Positions 25,985 through 36,485 of a stretch of DNA of 64,000 bases are shown piece by piece. Each line of letters begins with the position of its first letter. The first letter of the stretch is position 1. Under the pieces are notes generated by a model. The model had not been told where the DNA came from. It worked only from the letters and a program-made list of their open reading frames with translations, and made no database searches. The stretch spans positions 2,810,501 to 2,874,500 of the forward strand of contig NZ_AP024086.1 of NCBI RefSeq assembly GCF_019703855.1, written 5' to 3'. This DNA comes from Desulfomarina profundi (lineage in GTDB: Bacteria; Desulfobacterota; Desulfobulbia; Desulfobulbales; Desulfocapsaceae). Made by a program: the position numbers and the translations under genes.

Positions 25985-28900
25985 TTATCTCAGACAGTGC
26001 CGTCAGAAAAAGCACAACGGTTCTGGTACTGGCCCTGCTCCTGATCATCTTCGGTGTATACTGCTACATGGTCCTGCCCAGGGAAAGTGCTCCGGATATC
26101 ACCATTCCGAATGTGTTTATCTCAACAAGCTACCGGGGGTGTCCCCTCGGACATTGAAACCTCAATCACCATTGAAATAGAAAAAAAACTCAAGGGCCTT
26201 GAGGGCCTGAAAAAAATCAAGTCGGTCAGCTCAGAAGGACTCTCTTCCATCAATGTGGAGTTTGTAACGGGTACCGACATTGACCAGGCTCTGCAGGATG
26301 TAAAAGACAAGGTGGATGAAGCCCTGGGCGACCTGCCGGGCGATCTGGAAGATGATCCCTCTGTCTTTGAAGTCAATCTGTCAGAGATGCCCATTGTTGT
26401 ATTCTCTCTGTCGGGTACCTGTGGCCTGCCCTGCCTGAAAAAAATTGCTGATGACCTGCAGGACGAAATCGAAGGAATTCCCGGCGTTCTGGAGGTAAAT
26501 GTCACCGGGGGACTGGAAAGGGAAATACGCATTGAAGTCTCTCCTGAAAAACTGGCCTACTACGGCCTGACCATCAACAGTTTCCAGAGAAAGGTCCGAA
26601 GTGAAAACACCAATACGTCTGGTGGCAACATTCAGCTCGGTAACGGTCGTTTTCAACTGAGGGTTCCGGGAGAATTCAAAACCCCGGAAGAAATTTACGG
26701 TCTGGTCCTTACCACTTACAACGGAGAACCGGTCTACCTCAAGGATGTGGCTCGTGTTATTGACGGTTTCAAGGAAGAGACATCAAGATCCAGATTAAAC
26801 GGTCGCTCTGCAGTCAATATAGCTGTGAAAAAACGTTCCGGTGAGAATATCATTGCCATCAGCAAAACTGTTGATGAGATAATTAAAAAGGATCAGATTA
26901 CCTGGCCTGCCGGTACTGAAATAACCAAAGTCCTCGACAAGGCACGGGATATCGAAATCATGGTGGCCGATCTGGAAAACAACATCCTTTCCGGCCTGGT
27001 TCTGGTACTGATTGTCATCTTCTTTGCCATGGGAATCCGCAATGCTGTCTTGGTCAGCATGGCTATCCCCTTTTCCATGCTCCTCTCTTTTACGGTGCTC
27101 TACCTCATGGGCATAACCCTGAACATGGTGGTACTTTTCAGCCTCACCCTGGCCCTGGGCATGCTGGTTGACAATGCCATTGTCATCGTGGAGAACTGCT
27201 ACAGATTCATGGAACAGGGTGCATCCCGTGTGGAAGCTGCCATGAAGGCTACCTCTGAGGTTGCCTGGCCTGTCATCGGCTCCACAGCCACAACCCTGGC
27301 AGCCTTTTCCCCCATGCTGTTCTGGCCGGGTATTATGGGCGAGTTCATGAAATACCTGCCATTAACCCTGATCATCACTCTGGCCTCGAGTCTTTTTGTG
27401 GCCCTGGTCATCAATCCGGCCATGGCATCCATTTTCATGAAAGTAAAATCTCCCGTCGCTCCAGTTACAACGGACGGGAAAGAAGTTACCGACAACTTTG
27501 AAAAACCGGCGGAAATCAAAGGAGTTGTTCTTCAGGGCTACAGCAGAATGCTTGATCTGGCCCTGTCAAGACCCCTGGCAACGGTTGCTATCGGTTTCTG
27601 TGTCCTTCTTCTTATGTTCCAGGGATGGCTGCTGGTTATCGGTCTTGAAAAACCGGTCGAATTCTTTCCGGAAATCGATCCGAAAGGATTTTATGTCAAT
27701 GTCGATGCTCCAGAAGGTGCCGATCTTGATTATATCGATAAAATCATCAAACGCATAGAATTTGCCGTAGCCGGTATTTCCGCAAAAGAAAGACGAACTC
27801 CTGCAGGAAAAAAACTCACCGTTCTTGAGGCGATGGCTCCCAGGGAATATACCAAGCCGGATGGTGAAAAATATTTTGGTCCCAGCGACCTGAAAAACAT
27901 AAAAAATGTCTTTACACGGAGTGTCGTCTCTGCCGGCGGAAGCTCGAAATTTTCAGCCAACACCCCCAACCACGTGGGAATTCGTCTTCTGGAGCTGGAG
28001 GAACGGTGGCGCTCTTCCCATAAAACAGTGGATGACGTGCGGGAGCGGATAAAGGATATTCCCGGGGCAAAGATCACCATCGCCATGGAAAAGGAAGGTC
28101 CCCCAACCGGAGCACCAATCAATATAGAAATAGCCGGAGATAATTTTGCAATTCTGGGAAAAATTGCTCAAAAGATCAAAAATGTCCTGGTCCGGATTCC
28201 CCATGTTGAGGACGTACATGACGATTTCGTGGAAGGTATCCCTTCCGTGCAGGTTCTGGTTGACAGGCAGAAGGCCGCTCTTTTTGGTTTGACTACGGAT
28301 ATGATCGGCTTTGCCCTGAAAAGTGCTTATAACGGACTGGAAGTTTCCTCATTCAGGGAAGGTGATGACGATTATGATATCACTGTCCAGTTAGCCAAAT
28401 CAGACAGAGAAGTCGTTGATGTTCTCCATGAACTGATGCTTCCCACCCCGTCCGGAAAGATGGTCCCGCTCTCCACCGTCGCAAAGATCCATTTTTCCGG
28501 CTCCATCGGCGATATCAACCGTATCAATAATGAACGGGTTGTAACCGTTGAAGCAAATGTTGATGAAACCAAAATTCCCGGGGCCGTCGCGCGGGCGCAG
28601 GCCGCTGAGATTTTGAAAGATTTCCATCTTCCTTCAGGTTATAGAATTACCTTCACCGGTGAGCTTGAGTCCCAGCAGGAATCCCAGGATTTTCTCACCA
28701 GGGCCTTTCTCATTGCACTGCTTCTTATATTTCTGATCCTGGTTTCCATGTTCAATTCGGTGAGCCAGCCTTTTATTATAATGACTTCCGTCATTCTTTC
28801 CCTGGGCGGCGCTTTTCTGGGACTGGCCCTCTTCAGGTCTCCATTTGGTATCATTATGACTGGAGTCGGAGTTATTTCTCTGGCCGGGGTTGTAGTGAAT

Positions 28901-29305
28901 AACGCCATTGTCCTCCTGGACTATACCAATCGCCTCAGGGAGAAAGGATATTCCCTGAAAGATGCCATCACATCGGCAGGAGCCACCAGGCTTCGACCTG
29001 TTCTCCTGACTGCCATAACAACTATTCTCGGCCTTATCCCGATGATTACAGGAATTTCTTTCGACTTCCATAAAGGTGCGGTTTCCTGGGCAAGCGAATC
29101 GAGCCAGTGGTGGCAGTCCATGGCCGTAGTTGTTGTATTTGGTCTTATTGTTGCAACTTTCCTTACCCTGGTTGTGGTTCCGACCCTCTATTATCTCTTT
29201 GAACGACTGCCGGAAAAAATCGGCAGAACCAAGCAGGGAATCAGGCGTATTTACTGGAAACCATACCCGTTTCTCGCTGGTGAAAAACATCGGGAGGACA
29301 ACTGA
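25981..29305 (+). pseudogene. RND efflux transporter (AcrB/HAE1-type), frameshifted near the start
   Basis: Proton-driven inner-membrane pump. ATG 25981 begins the expected first helix (TTVLVLALLLIIFGVYCYMV, then LPRESAPDITIPNVFI). The frame then stops at 26155 because a run of five G (26135-26139) replaces the four needed for YRGVPSDIE. From there the rest of the protein is open to 29305, over 1050 residues. It includes both periplasmic porter halves, LALGMLVDNAIVIVENCYR with the helix-4 acidic residue, and GVISLAGVVVNNAIVLLDY. All other parts look intact, so a base-calling error is a real alternative. An apparent start at 26054 is out of frame. Confidence 0.85.
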
Positions 29306-30762
29306 TGTATTACGGAAAAACTATCCTGATTCTTGTATTTTTAAGCTGTACTCTTCCTCTTCAGGCAGGAGAACTCAGTGGAGCAACAGAAGATATAACT
29401 CTGAAAAATGCCGTTGAGCAGGCACTGGAAAATAACCTGGACCTGAAACTGCAGAAAGCAGAGATGGAAATAAGCCAAGGCGAACTTCAGACGGCAAAAG
29501 GACGATTCGACATTCTCTTTTCGGCAGAAATCGGTGCCGCAAGTAAGGAACAGACCCCATTCATACCCGGTATCGGAGATCATGAAGATACGGCGAAATG
29601 GAATGCCAAAACGGAAAAACTGTTCACCACAGGAACGGCTGTAAGCTTTTCCTGGAACAACAGCAGTTATGACAGTAATGCCATGGGCCTTCCCTTCAAT
29701 CCGTCCTACAATTCCGGCCTGCTGCTGGGTGTCAGACAACCTTTGCTCAAGGGTTTTGGGGAAAACATCCAGACCGCCGAAATACAGGCAATCGAAAAAC
29801 AGCTGGCTTCCGTCACTCATCAGGTCGACAGCGTAGCGGCCAATCTGGCGGCTTCAGTAAAACGTGCCTACTGGAACCTGGTCTTTGCATGGCAGGACAT
29901 AGAAGTCCGTAAATTTTCCCTGGAGCTTGCCGAAAAACTGCTCGTTGAAACAAAGGAAAAAATAAACGCCGGCAAACTGGCACCGGTGGAACTCTACCAA
30001 CCCCAGTCCGAAGTAGCCAAAAGGGAAGAACTGCTGATCTCCGCGGAACGGGCCATCGGAGTAGCCGAAGATGAGTTGAGGCTCCTGCTCAACAGTGAAA
30101 ACTGGCTTAATTCCTACCACCCCGTGGACAAGCCCGCAACGACACCAATCCAACTGAATCTTCCCGAGATTCTGAAAAATGCCCTTGAGAACAGACCGGA
30201 TATCAAGGCTGCGGATCTTTCAGTCCGGGCAGTGGAAATCCTGAAAGAAAACAGTGCCGACCAGCTTCGTCCAGACCTGTCCCTGGTCGGGGCCCTGGGG
30301 AGAACAGGGACTGAAGAAAATTATGGTGACGCGGTAAACAACAGCCTGGATAATGGAAACAATCTCTGGCAGATCGGTCTTGAGTTCTCCATACCCTTTG
30401 ATAACAGTATTGCCAAAGGTAACCTGGAAAAAGTCAATGCCCAGTTGAAGATCGCCAGAACCAGGGCAAAACTGTTACGCCAGCAGATCAGAAAGACCGT
30501 CAGAACCACGGTCCGTGATGTAAAACTGGCCATGAAAGCCCTGGAAGCGACCCGAAAAACAAGTCTGGCCACCCGAAAACGTCTGGAGGCGGAGCAGGTA
30601 AAGTTCAATTCAGGCCGGGCCACAACCCTGGATGTTCTCATCGCCCAGGACGCGTATTCCCAGGCGCTCAGCCAGGAAAATCTGACTACAACAGCCTATG
30701 CCAAAACCCTGGCGGAACTGGACCGTATTCAGGGACTCATTACGTTGACTTCCAGCCCTTGA
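29305..30762 (+). CDS. TolC-family outer membrane efflux protein
   Basis: 485 aa with a signal peptide (ILILVFLSCTLPLQAGE, cut near residue 23). Outer-membrane channel partner of the adaptor and pump. It has the repeated TolC architecture: LKNAVEQALENNLDLKLQKA at the first repeat and LPEILKNALENRPDIKAADL at the second. Long helical stretches follow (RTRAKLLRQQIRKTVRTTV), then the final VKFNSGRATTLDVLIAQDAY. The start shares one base with the pump stop. The alpha/beta hydrolase gene follows nine bases later. Confidence 0.93.
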   Translation: MYYGKTILILVFLSCTLPLQAGELSGATEDITLKNAVEQALENNLDLKLQKAEMEISQGELQTAKGRFDILFSAEIGAASKEQTPFIPGIGDHEDTAKWNAKTEKLFTTGTAVSFSWNNSSYDSNAMGLPFNPSYNSGLLLGVRQPLLKGFGENIQTAEIQAIEKQLASVTHQVDSVAANLAASVKRAYWNLVFAWQDIEVRKFSLELAEKLLVETKEKINAGKLAPVELYQPQSEVAKREELLISAERAIGVAEDELRLLLNSENWLNSYHPVDKPATTPIQLNLPEILKNALENRPDIKAADLSVRAVEILKENSADQLRPDLSLVGALGRTGTEENYGDAVNNSLDNGNNLWQIGLEFSIPFDNSIAKGNLEKVNAQLKIARTRAKLLRQQIRKTVRTTVRDVKLAMKALEATRKTSLATRKRLEAEQVKFNSGRATTLDVLIAQDAYSQALSQENLTTTAYAKTLAELDRIQGLITLTSSP

Positions 30763-30771
30763 GAGGAAAAC

Positions 30772-31545
30772 TTGCCTGAATTCCAACTTGCAGAAAACCG
30801 GACAATACACTATCAGCTCATCGATGGTTCCAGAGAAAAACCTTATCTTGTCTTTCTCCATGAAGGCCTCGGGTGCATTCCCTTCTGGAAAGATTTCCCG
30901 GAACAGCTCTGCAAGGCAACCGGGTGCCCGGGTCTGCTGTATGACCGGACCGGATATGGAAAGTCCTCCCCCTTTACCCGCCCCCGTACCATTCATTACC
31001 TGCATAAATCTGCCCTCAATGAATTGCCGGTGGTTCTGGAAACCTTGATTCCAGATAAAAAATTCTTCCTTATCGGTCATTCGGATGGAGGCAGTATCAG
31101 CCTTATCTTCGCCGCGGAACGATCTTCTCTTTTGCAGGGCATCATCACCGAAGCGGCCCATGTCCGTGTGGATAAAGAAACCCTTGCCGGGGTCAGGGAA
31201 GCTGTACAGCTGTGGAATAGAAAGAAATTCAACGCCCTTGCAAAATATCACGGGGAGAAGACCGAGGATATCTTCAGGGCCTGGTCGGAGACATGGCTCA
31301 GTGACTGGTTCAGGTCGTGGAATATCGAGTATCTTCTGCCCAGTATCAAGGCTCCCCTTCTGGCAATCCAGGGAAGAGACGATCATTACGGGTCACTGGA
31401 TCAAGCCGAAACCATAGCCACTCGTCCTGCAGGGCCGGGCAGGGCAGAATTAATTGACAACTGCGGCCATACCCCTCATCTGGAGGCCAGGGATATTATC
31501 CTGGATCTTATGACGGATTTTATCGACCAGTTGAAATCCCCGTGA
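30772..31545 (+). CDS. Alpha/beta-hydrolase
   Basis: 257-aa cytosolic hydrolase starting at TTG 30772 behind GAGGAAAA. The catalytic set is visible: oxyanion region FLHEGLGC, nucleophile Ser in IGHSDGGS, acid in IQGRDDHYG, and His in CGHTPHLE. No signal peptide. It is probably the last gene of the efflux operon (nine-base gap). The natural substrate cannot be told; ester or lactone hydrolysis is typical. It converges with the next gene, 20 bp away. Confidence 0.88.
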   Translation: MPEFQLAENRTIHYQLIDGSREKPYLVFLHEGLGCIPFWKDFPEQLCKATGCPGLLYDRTGYGKSSPFTRPRTIHYLHKSALNELPVVLETLIPDKKFFLIGHSDGGSISLIFAAERSSLLQGIITEAAHVRVDKETLAGVREAVQLWNRKKFNALAKYHGEKTEDIFRAWSETWLSDWFRSWNIEYLLPSIKAPLLAIQGRDDHYGSLDQAETIATRPAGPGRAELIDNCGHTPHLEARDIILDLMTDFIDQLKSP

Positions 31546-31563
31546 TCTGCTGCAGTTTATTTT

Positions 31564-32316
31564 TTACCTGGTTGTCACGGTAAAATCATCAAAATAGACC
31601 ACACTGTCGGCCTTAGTCCACAGGCCGACTTTGCCGGATACCGGGGCAGACAACCTGTAGGCCAGATATTGCTTGCCATTCACATATCCCTTTACAAGGT
31701 TACCGTCGATCCTTACCTGCAGGCTATGCCATTTTTTCGAGGGAGTGGGAACATTGCGAACCCAGCTGACGGAGCTTCTTCGACCATGTTTCACCCGCCA
31801 TAAAACAAGGTTGTTCTCAAGAGGATTGGCGCGAACCGTGTAATAATCTCCATTCGGTTTAAGATCAAAAAGAATCCCGGCTCCCTGATCAATTCTCCCT
31901 GCAACCCCCTTGAAACGGACCGAAATTATACCACCATTGAAATTCTCCACCTTTCTCCATACGACAAAAGGATAGTAGGCATAGGCCTTGACGTTGTCGA
32001 GAAACTCTGCGTACCGGTCCCCGTACAGGGTACGGGCCTTGTCAGCCAGACCGGCAGAGACCTGCCCCCGACTCCATTTCCGGCCATCCACAACCAGAAC
32101 CTTATTGCCGCTGTCAACACCGATCAGCCAGTTGCCTACGGCCGGAGTAAAAGACAGGGGAGTCGCTCCCACCGTTTCTCCAGAGAAATCATCAACAATC
32201 CTTTTTTGGTCTGCTGCTCCCGCACCGGCATCAGGCACGAACGAGCAGGCGGCGAGAAAAAAAAGGAGAAGGACAGTAACAGTCATTTTTTTTATTCTTC
32301 CATTGTCTGTGTTCAT
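31564..32316 (-). CDS. Putative lipoprotein with a LamG/DUF1080-like domain
   Basis: 250 aa from ATG 32316 (MNTDNGRIKKMTVTVLLLFF), with lipobox LAAC near residue 22. The frame is open upstream but overlaps the permease gene. The mature part looks like a concanavalin-A-type beta sandwich: FNGGIISVRFKGVAGRIDQG, GILFDLKPNGDYYTVRANP, WHSLQVRIDGNLVKGYVNG and a terminal VVYFDDFTV. Such domains bind or cleave carbohydrate, but I see no clear catalytic residues. The start shares a base with the stop of the ABC permease, so it belongs to that operon. Confidence 0.75.
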   Translation of the reverse strand: MNTDNGRIKKMTVTVLLLFFLAACSFVPDAGAGAADQKRIVDDFSGETVGATPLSFTPAVGNWLIGVDSGNKVLVVDGRKWSRGQVSAGLADKARTLYGDRYAEFLDNVKAYAYYPFVVWRKVENFNGGIISVRFKGVAGRIDQGAGILFDLKPNGDYYTVRANPLENNLVLWRVKHGRRSSVSWVRNVPTPSKKWHSLQVRIDGNLVKGYVNGKQYLAYRLSAPVSGKVGLWTKADSVVYFDDFTVTTR

Positions 32317-33758
32317 CAGATTGTCTCCTGAATCTTGCGGCTCAATACCTGTGGCCGGCGAATTCCCCAGGCTGCCAGCAGAAAGAAAAGAGGTAATACA
32401 ACATAAAACCACCACCTGGCAGAAGCAGCATCCTCAACCAGAGGATGCCCCCTGTACTGAGATACTCCGGCCACTGTCACCTTTTGAGCTGCCAGGGCAT
32501 GCAGCAATGGCAGAATTTCACCTGGACTGTTGGAGTAACTCTGATCTTTCCTGCCAGCATACTCATATACAATCAATCCATATGTATCATCTTCCGGGGC
32601 ACCATACAATCCTGTCGCTCCGGTGTCGGCATAAATTATTTTGATATCAGGAAGAATACGCCTCAGTTTCGCCAGAATCCCATGCTCCAGATCATACAGC
32701 CGACCGTCTTCTTTTGCCAGATGAACCGTAATTTTCAGCCTCTTCTTCATCTGCTTCAGGAGACGCTCGTCGGCCGGATTGAACGAATGTCTGTGGTTTT
32801 CCGTCATATCCAGATATTGCGGAATCTGAAGAAAGCCTGATACGGCAAGAAGAAAAATCAGTGCAGTTGCAAACACTTTTTTCACCCTGGTCACTGTTTT
32901 TTGTCCCGGGTGCAGCAGAACAGATGATATTGAAAAAAGAAAGAGAGACAGGCCCAGAAAAACAACAAAACCATCAGATGATAACAGACCGCCTTCAAAT
33001 CCGCGCAACAGGGTGGTCAAGGACCATCCTCCACCTGCGGCAGTAAAATCCAGTACCCATGATCCGAGGGTGACAGCAAGGCAGATCATTGCTGCTGTCG
33101 GAAGCGAGGTGGTAATCACCGTTGCGAACATGGCAATACAGGCAATCACCAGGAAGTACAGGGTATGTCCTGTGAACAGGCAGATTATCTCCGGATAATA
33201 TATCGCTCCCCCGAGAACGTGCCAGATTATGAATACGGAAATACCCGGCAGAGCTGCAAGAAACCAGACCACGGTCAGCGCGAATATTTTCACTGCATTG
33301 AGCAAAAAAGGTGACAGGGGCAGCTGGAGCAACAGTTTTACTGTTCCATCCTGCCTGTCCTGGCCAACCAGCCTGATGACAACAAGTGGAAAAAGAAGAG
33401 TCTCCACCAGGTAGCAGGCACCGAAAGTCGGGATGAAAATACCATCCAGAGGATTCATCCCTGCCGCCATCTCGGGATAGGCCAGAGCAGTCCGGCTTGC
33501 CTGACTGTAAAGCTCCACCGCCTGGATAAAACTGTAACCGACCAGCAGTGATAGTATCACCAGCATGCCCCACAGGGCTGGTGACATAAGCAGTACTCGC
33601 ATTTCCTGAACCAGCAGCACACGAAAGAGACGAAATCGGGAAGAAAAACCACCACCCCCGCAATTTCCCCCGCGGCAGGGGTCATCATTGTTCCCTGTTT
33701 CGGCAGAGTATAGTCGGCTGAGCCATGAAAATCGGCGCTGTTTGTCAGACAATCTCAA
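32316..33758 (-). CDS. ABC-2-type transporter permease
   Basis: 480 aa. Six or so hydrophobic segments in the first 320 residues (LWGMLVILSLLVGYSFIQAV, FLVIACIAMFATVITTSLP), then a soluble region of about 120 residues and a last helix (WWFYVVLPLFFLLAAWGI). The layout of membrane part, extracytoplasmic part and final helix resembles gliding/exopolysaccharide-type ABC-2 proteins. The TTG start lies inside the last codons of the ATPase gene; the N-terminal 35 residues, with Cys/Gly-rich CRGGNCGGGG, are unusual and the start is uncertain. The exported substrate is unknown. Confidence 0.72.
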   Translation of the reverse strand: MRLSDKQRRFSWLSRLYSAETGNNDDPCRGGNCGGGGFSSRFRLFRVLLVQEMRVLLMSPALWGMLVILSLLVGYSFIQAVELYSQASRTALAYPEMAAGMNPLDGIFIPTFGACYLVETLLFPLVVIRLVGQDRQDGTVKLLLQLPLSPFLLNAVKIFALTVVWFLAALPGISVFIIWHVLGGAIYYPEIICLFTGHTLYFLVIACIAMFATVITTSLPTAAMICLAVTLGSWVLDFTAAGGGWSLTTLLRGFEGGLLSSDGFVVFLGLSLFLFSISSVLLHPGQKTVTRVKKVFATALIFLLAVSGFLQIPQYLDMTENHRHSFNPADERLLKQMKKRLKITVHLAKEDGRLYDLEHGILAKLRRILPDIKIIYADTGATGLYGAPEDDTYGLIVYEYAGRKDQSYSNSPGEILPLLHALAAQKVTVAGVSQYRGHPLVEDAASARWWFYVVLPLFFLLAAWGIRRPQVLSRKIQETI

Positions 33759-34448
33759 GAAACACCTCCTCGAGGCCGCCGCTGGTCAATCCTGCCTGTT
33801 CAAGAAGTTGGGCAAGTGTCCCGATTGCCGCGATCCTGCCATGGTTCAGCAGAATAAAACGATCACAGATCCGTTCCGCTTCAGTCAATTGATGGATGGC
33901 AAGCAGTAGAGTACGCCCCCAAGCGTCTCACGAAGGAGTCCCATCACATTCAGGGTCTGGCGAAGATCAAAGCCGTCAAAAGGTTCATCAAGCATCAGCA
34001 GCGGCTGTGGCGTAAGCAGGCCGATTGCCAGCAGCAACCTGCGCCGATATCCTCTGGATAGTTGGTTAACCTGCTTTTCCAACACAGGTAACAGCTCGAG
34101 CCTTTCAAAGAGCCTGGTCGATTCATTTTTTCCTGCACCATACAGTTGCCGGAAAAAATCCAGCACCCCTGCAACCCTCTGTCCCCCATAGGGCAAAATT
34201 GAATCAGGCAGATAAAAAATAAACTCTTTAACCTGCATCTCCGTCAGAATTTGCTCTTTCCAGTGGAGTATTCCCTTATCCGTGGGGGACAAACCTGCCA
34301 GACATTCCATCAAAGTTGTTTTTCCGGCACCATTTGGACCGATTATCCCCAGGATTTCACCAGAATAGATCGAGAAACTGATCTCCTCCAGTACCCTGGT
34401 CGTTCCCAGGTGTCTGGAAATATTTTCGCTTCGCAATAATTCAACCAT
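33745..34448 (-). pseudogene. ABC transporter ATP-binding protein, frameshifted
   Basis: ATPase partner of the ABC-2 permease. From ATG 34448 (MVELLRSENISRHLG) it shows Walker A GPNGAGKTTL, signature QLSRGYRRRLLLAIG (LSRGY in place of LSGGQ) and Walker B PLLMLDEPFDGFD. The frame ends at 33885, but the missing switch-His region and C-terminus continue in the next frame (LLAIHQLTEAERICDRFILL, then GLEEVFLEIV) to 33745. The shift lies at CCCCC 33916-33920; one more base restores the gene. The end overlaps the permease start, as expected for a working operon. Confidence 0.82.
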
Positions 34449-34682
34449 TTTTCTTTCTTCACCGTATTCGGGCATGGAGCAGAGATTTCAAGGGACAATG
34501 AGAAATGAGGCCTGGAGTTTAACACTATTTCCAGAAAACGTCTGGAAAACATACTGTTTCATCCTCATTGGAATATACGGAATCAAAGTGTCAGATTATT
34601 TGTGCGTTAATAAAACAATTTTGCTATATTCTAACTTACTACCACATAATTACAAAATCACAGGGGGATGTTTTAAATAACA

Positions 34683-35723
34683 GTGAATTACAGAATTGCA
34701 GATGCAGGGCCGACTGAAACGAAGGAAGAAAAGTTGGATAAACTCACAATACTCGCTGTTGATGATGACCCCCTGACTCTTTTGTATCTCAAAAAAATGC
34801 TGGCCGGTGATTCCAGGCAGATTTTAACTGCTTCCAACGGTAAAAAAGCCCTTGAACTCGCATTCGATCATCGACCACATCTCCTGATCACGGATTGGAG
34901 AATGCCGAAACTGAACGGCATTGATCTCTGTAGAATTCTGCGAAAAACCAGGAAAACCCAGCATGTGTATATCATCATGCTGACCGGATGTGAAGCGGAC
35001 GACGAACTGGTTGAAGCATTTAATGCGGGAGCCGACGATTATATAGTCAAACCCTTTACGCCCAAAGTTCTGCAGGCCCGGATAAGCAGCGGAGAGAGAC
35101 TGATACGCTACCAGCAGACAATACGGAGGGATCGTGATATCATTGAACAGTATGCAACAGAGCTGGCCGCAGCAAACCGTAAACTGCAGAATATGGCCAT
35201 GACGGATTTTCTTACCGGACTGCCGAACCGGAGAAACGCCTTGATCCGCCTGAAAAACCTGATAGCCGAAATGGACAGATATGAAGAATCGCTCTCATGC
35301 ATCATGGCCGATATCGATCATTTTAAGAAAATCAACGATACCTATGGCCACGACTGCGGCGACATGGTTCTGAAAAAAGTTGCATCCATCCTTGAAGAAA
35401 AGGCAAGAAGTTATGACATGGTAAGCAGGTGGGGTGGAGAAGAATTTCTTATTGTGTGTGCCAGAAGCAACAGGCTGGAGTCTTTTCAGCTTGCCCACAG
35501 ACTCCGCCTGGCCGTTGAAAAACATGAGTTCAAATTTACTGAAGGACACAGAGGACATGTGACCATCAGTATCGGCATTGCCACCTGGTCTCCTGATTTT
35601 GTTAATGAAGACGAACTGATCAAAGAGGCGGACAACTGCCTTTACCTGGCAAAGAAACATGGCAGAAACCGGGTTATTGCCATCCCGCCCCCAGCAACTG
35701 ATTTTCTCCGTCCCCGCCCATGA
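34683..35723 (+). CDS. Response regulator with GGDEF output (diguanylate cyclase)
   Basis: 346 aa from GTG 34683. The receiver domain (residues 20-140) has LAVDDDP, phospho-acceptor D in LLITDWRMPKLNG, and K in DDYIVKPF. After a short coiled coil, the GGDEF domain (about 170-340) has DFLTGLPNRR, DIDHFKKINDTYGHDCGD and the active site GGEEF. RSYD lies five residues before it, so the RxxD product-inhibition site is present. The protein should make cyclic di-GMP when phosphorylated. The stop overlaps the next start (ATGA). Confidence 0.93.
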   Translation: MNYRIADAGPTETKEEKLDKLTILAVDDDPLTLLYLKKMLAGDSRQILTASNGKKALELAFDHRPHLLITDWRMPKLNGIDLCRILRKTRKTQHVYIIMLTGCEADDELVEAFNAGADDYIVKPFTPKVLQARISSGERLIRYQQTIRRDRDIIEQYATELAAANRKLQNMAMTDFLTGLPNRRNALIRLKNLIAEMDRYEESLSCIMADIDHFKKINDTYGHDCGDMVLKKVASILEEKARSYDMVSRWGGEEFLIVCARSNRLESFQLAHRLRLAVEKHEFKFTEGHRGHVTISIGIATWSPDFVNEDELIKEADNCLYLAKKHGRNRVIAIPPPATDFLRPRP

Positions 35724-36481
35724 ACCGACTCAACCTGCTTCTGTTTTTTTGTCTGCTCCTGTTTTTTTCCCTCACATCCTGCAGACGACCTCCACTCTCC
35801 ATAACCAGTCCCGACCCCTCAAAGGACACTGGAGAATGTGTTATTCTGCTCCACGGAATGGCCAGAAGTTCCGACTCAATGGAGAAAATTGAACTCGCAT
35901 TGACAAAAACAGGATATCACGTGGTCAATCTCGACTATCCTTCAACTGGCGAAAAGATAGAGATCCTTGCCGATAGATACCTGCCTCCGGCAATAGAAAA
36001 ATGCGAACAGCTTGCCCGAACAAAAATCCATTTTGTCACCCATTCGCTGGGCGGAATTATTGTGCGCAGGAGACTGCGTGAGAAAAAACCGGAAAAACTT
36101 GGCAGAGTTGTGATGCTCAGTCCACCCAACCAGGGCAGCGAGGTGACGGACGCTCTGAAAGAATGGTGGCTCTATTCCCGACTGAACGGCCCGGCCGGGC
36201 AACAGCTTGGTACAGCCCCGGATTCTCTCCCCAACAGGCTTGGCCCTGTGGATTATCCGGTGGGTATCATTACAGGCGACACCCACGCGTTTTTTGACTT
36301 CTGGCTTTCTTCATATTTCAAGGGCAAAAACGATGGAAAAGTTTCTGTGAATCGGGCAAAAGTTGACGGAATGAGTGATTTTCTCGTCGTCCATGAATCC
36401 CATCCCTTTATCATGAACGCGGATGAAGTTATTTCGGCCACTCTTTTTTTTCTGAAAAACGGCTTTTTTCCGAACCCGTAA
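35720..36481 (+). CDS. Lipase-like alpha/beta-hydrolase lipoprotein
   Basis: 253 aa with a lipoprotein signal (LLFFCLLLFFSLTSC, Cys about residue 21). Fold markers are ECVILLHGMARSS (oxyanion), nucleophile Ser in FVTHSLGGII, NQGSEVTD and a late His in VVHESHPFI. Similar proteins are annotated as PGAP1-like or triacylglycerol-lipase-like; membrane-attached esterase activity is likely, substrate unknown. It is translationally coupled to the diguanylate cyclase gene, an uninformative pairing. Confidence 0.82.
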   Translation: MNRLNLLLFFCLLLFFSLTSCRRPPLSITSPDPSKDTGECVILLHGMARSSDSMEKIELALTKTGYHVVNLDYPSTGEKIEILADRYLPPAIEKCEQLARTKIHFVTHSLGGIIVRRRLREKKPEKLGRVVMLSPPNQGSEVTDALKEWWLYSRLNGPAGQQLGTAPDSLPNRLGPVDYPVGIITGDTHAFFDFWLSSYFKGKNDGKVSVNRAKVDGMSDFLVVHESHPFIMNADEVISATLFFLKNGFFPNP

Positions 36482-36485
36482 ACTT

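Noticed and set aside
26054-26140. TTG 26054 as start of the RND pump
   Set aside because: The peptide before VPSDIE in that frame is unlike any RND protein, while the frame from ATG 25981 gives the expected first helix. The upstream start with a frameshift explains both.
26130-26145. Programmed frameshift in the RND gene
   Set aside because: No slippery heptamer with a downstream structure is evident, RND genes are not known to use one, and the same kind of G/C-run defect recurs in unrelated genes.
33013-33414. Short plus-strand frames inside the ABC permease gene
   Set aside because: Shadows of the permease; no independent support.
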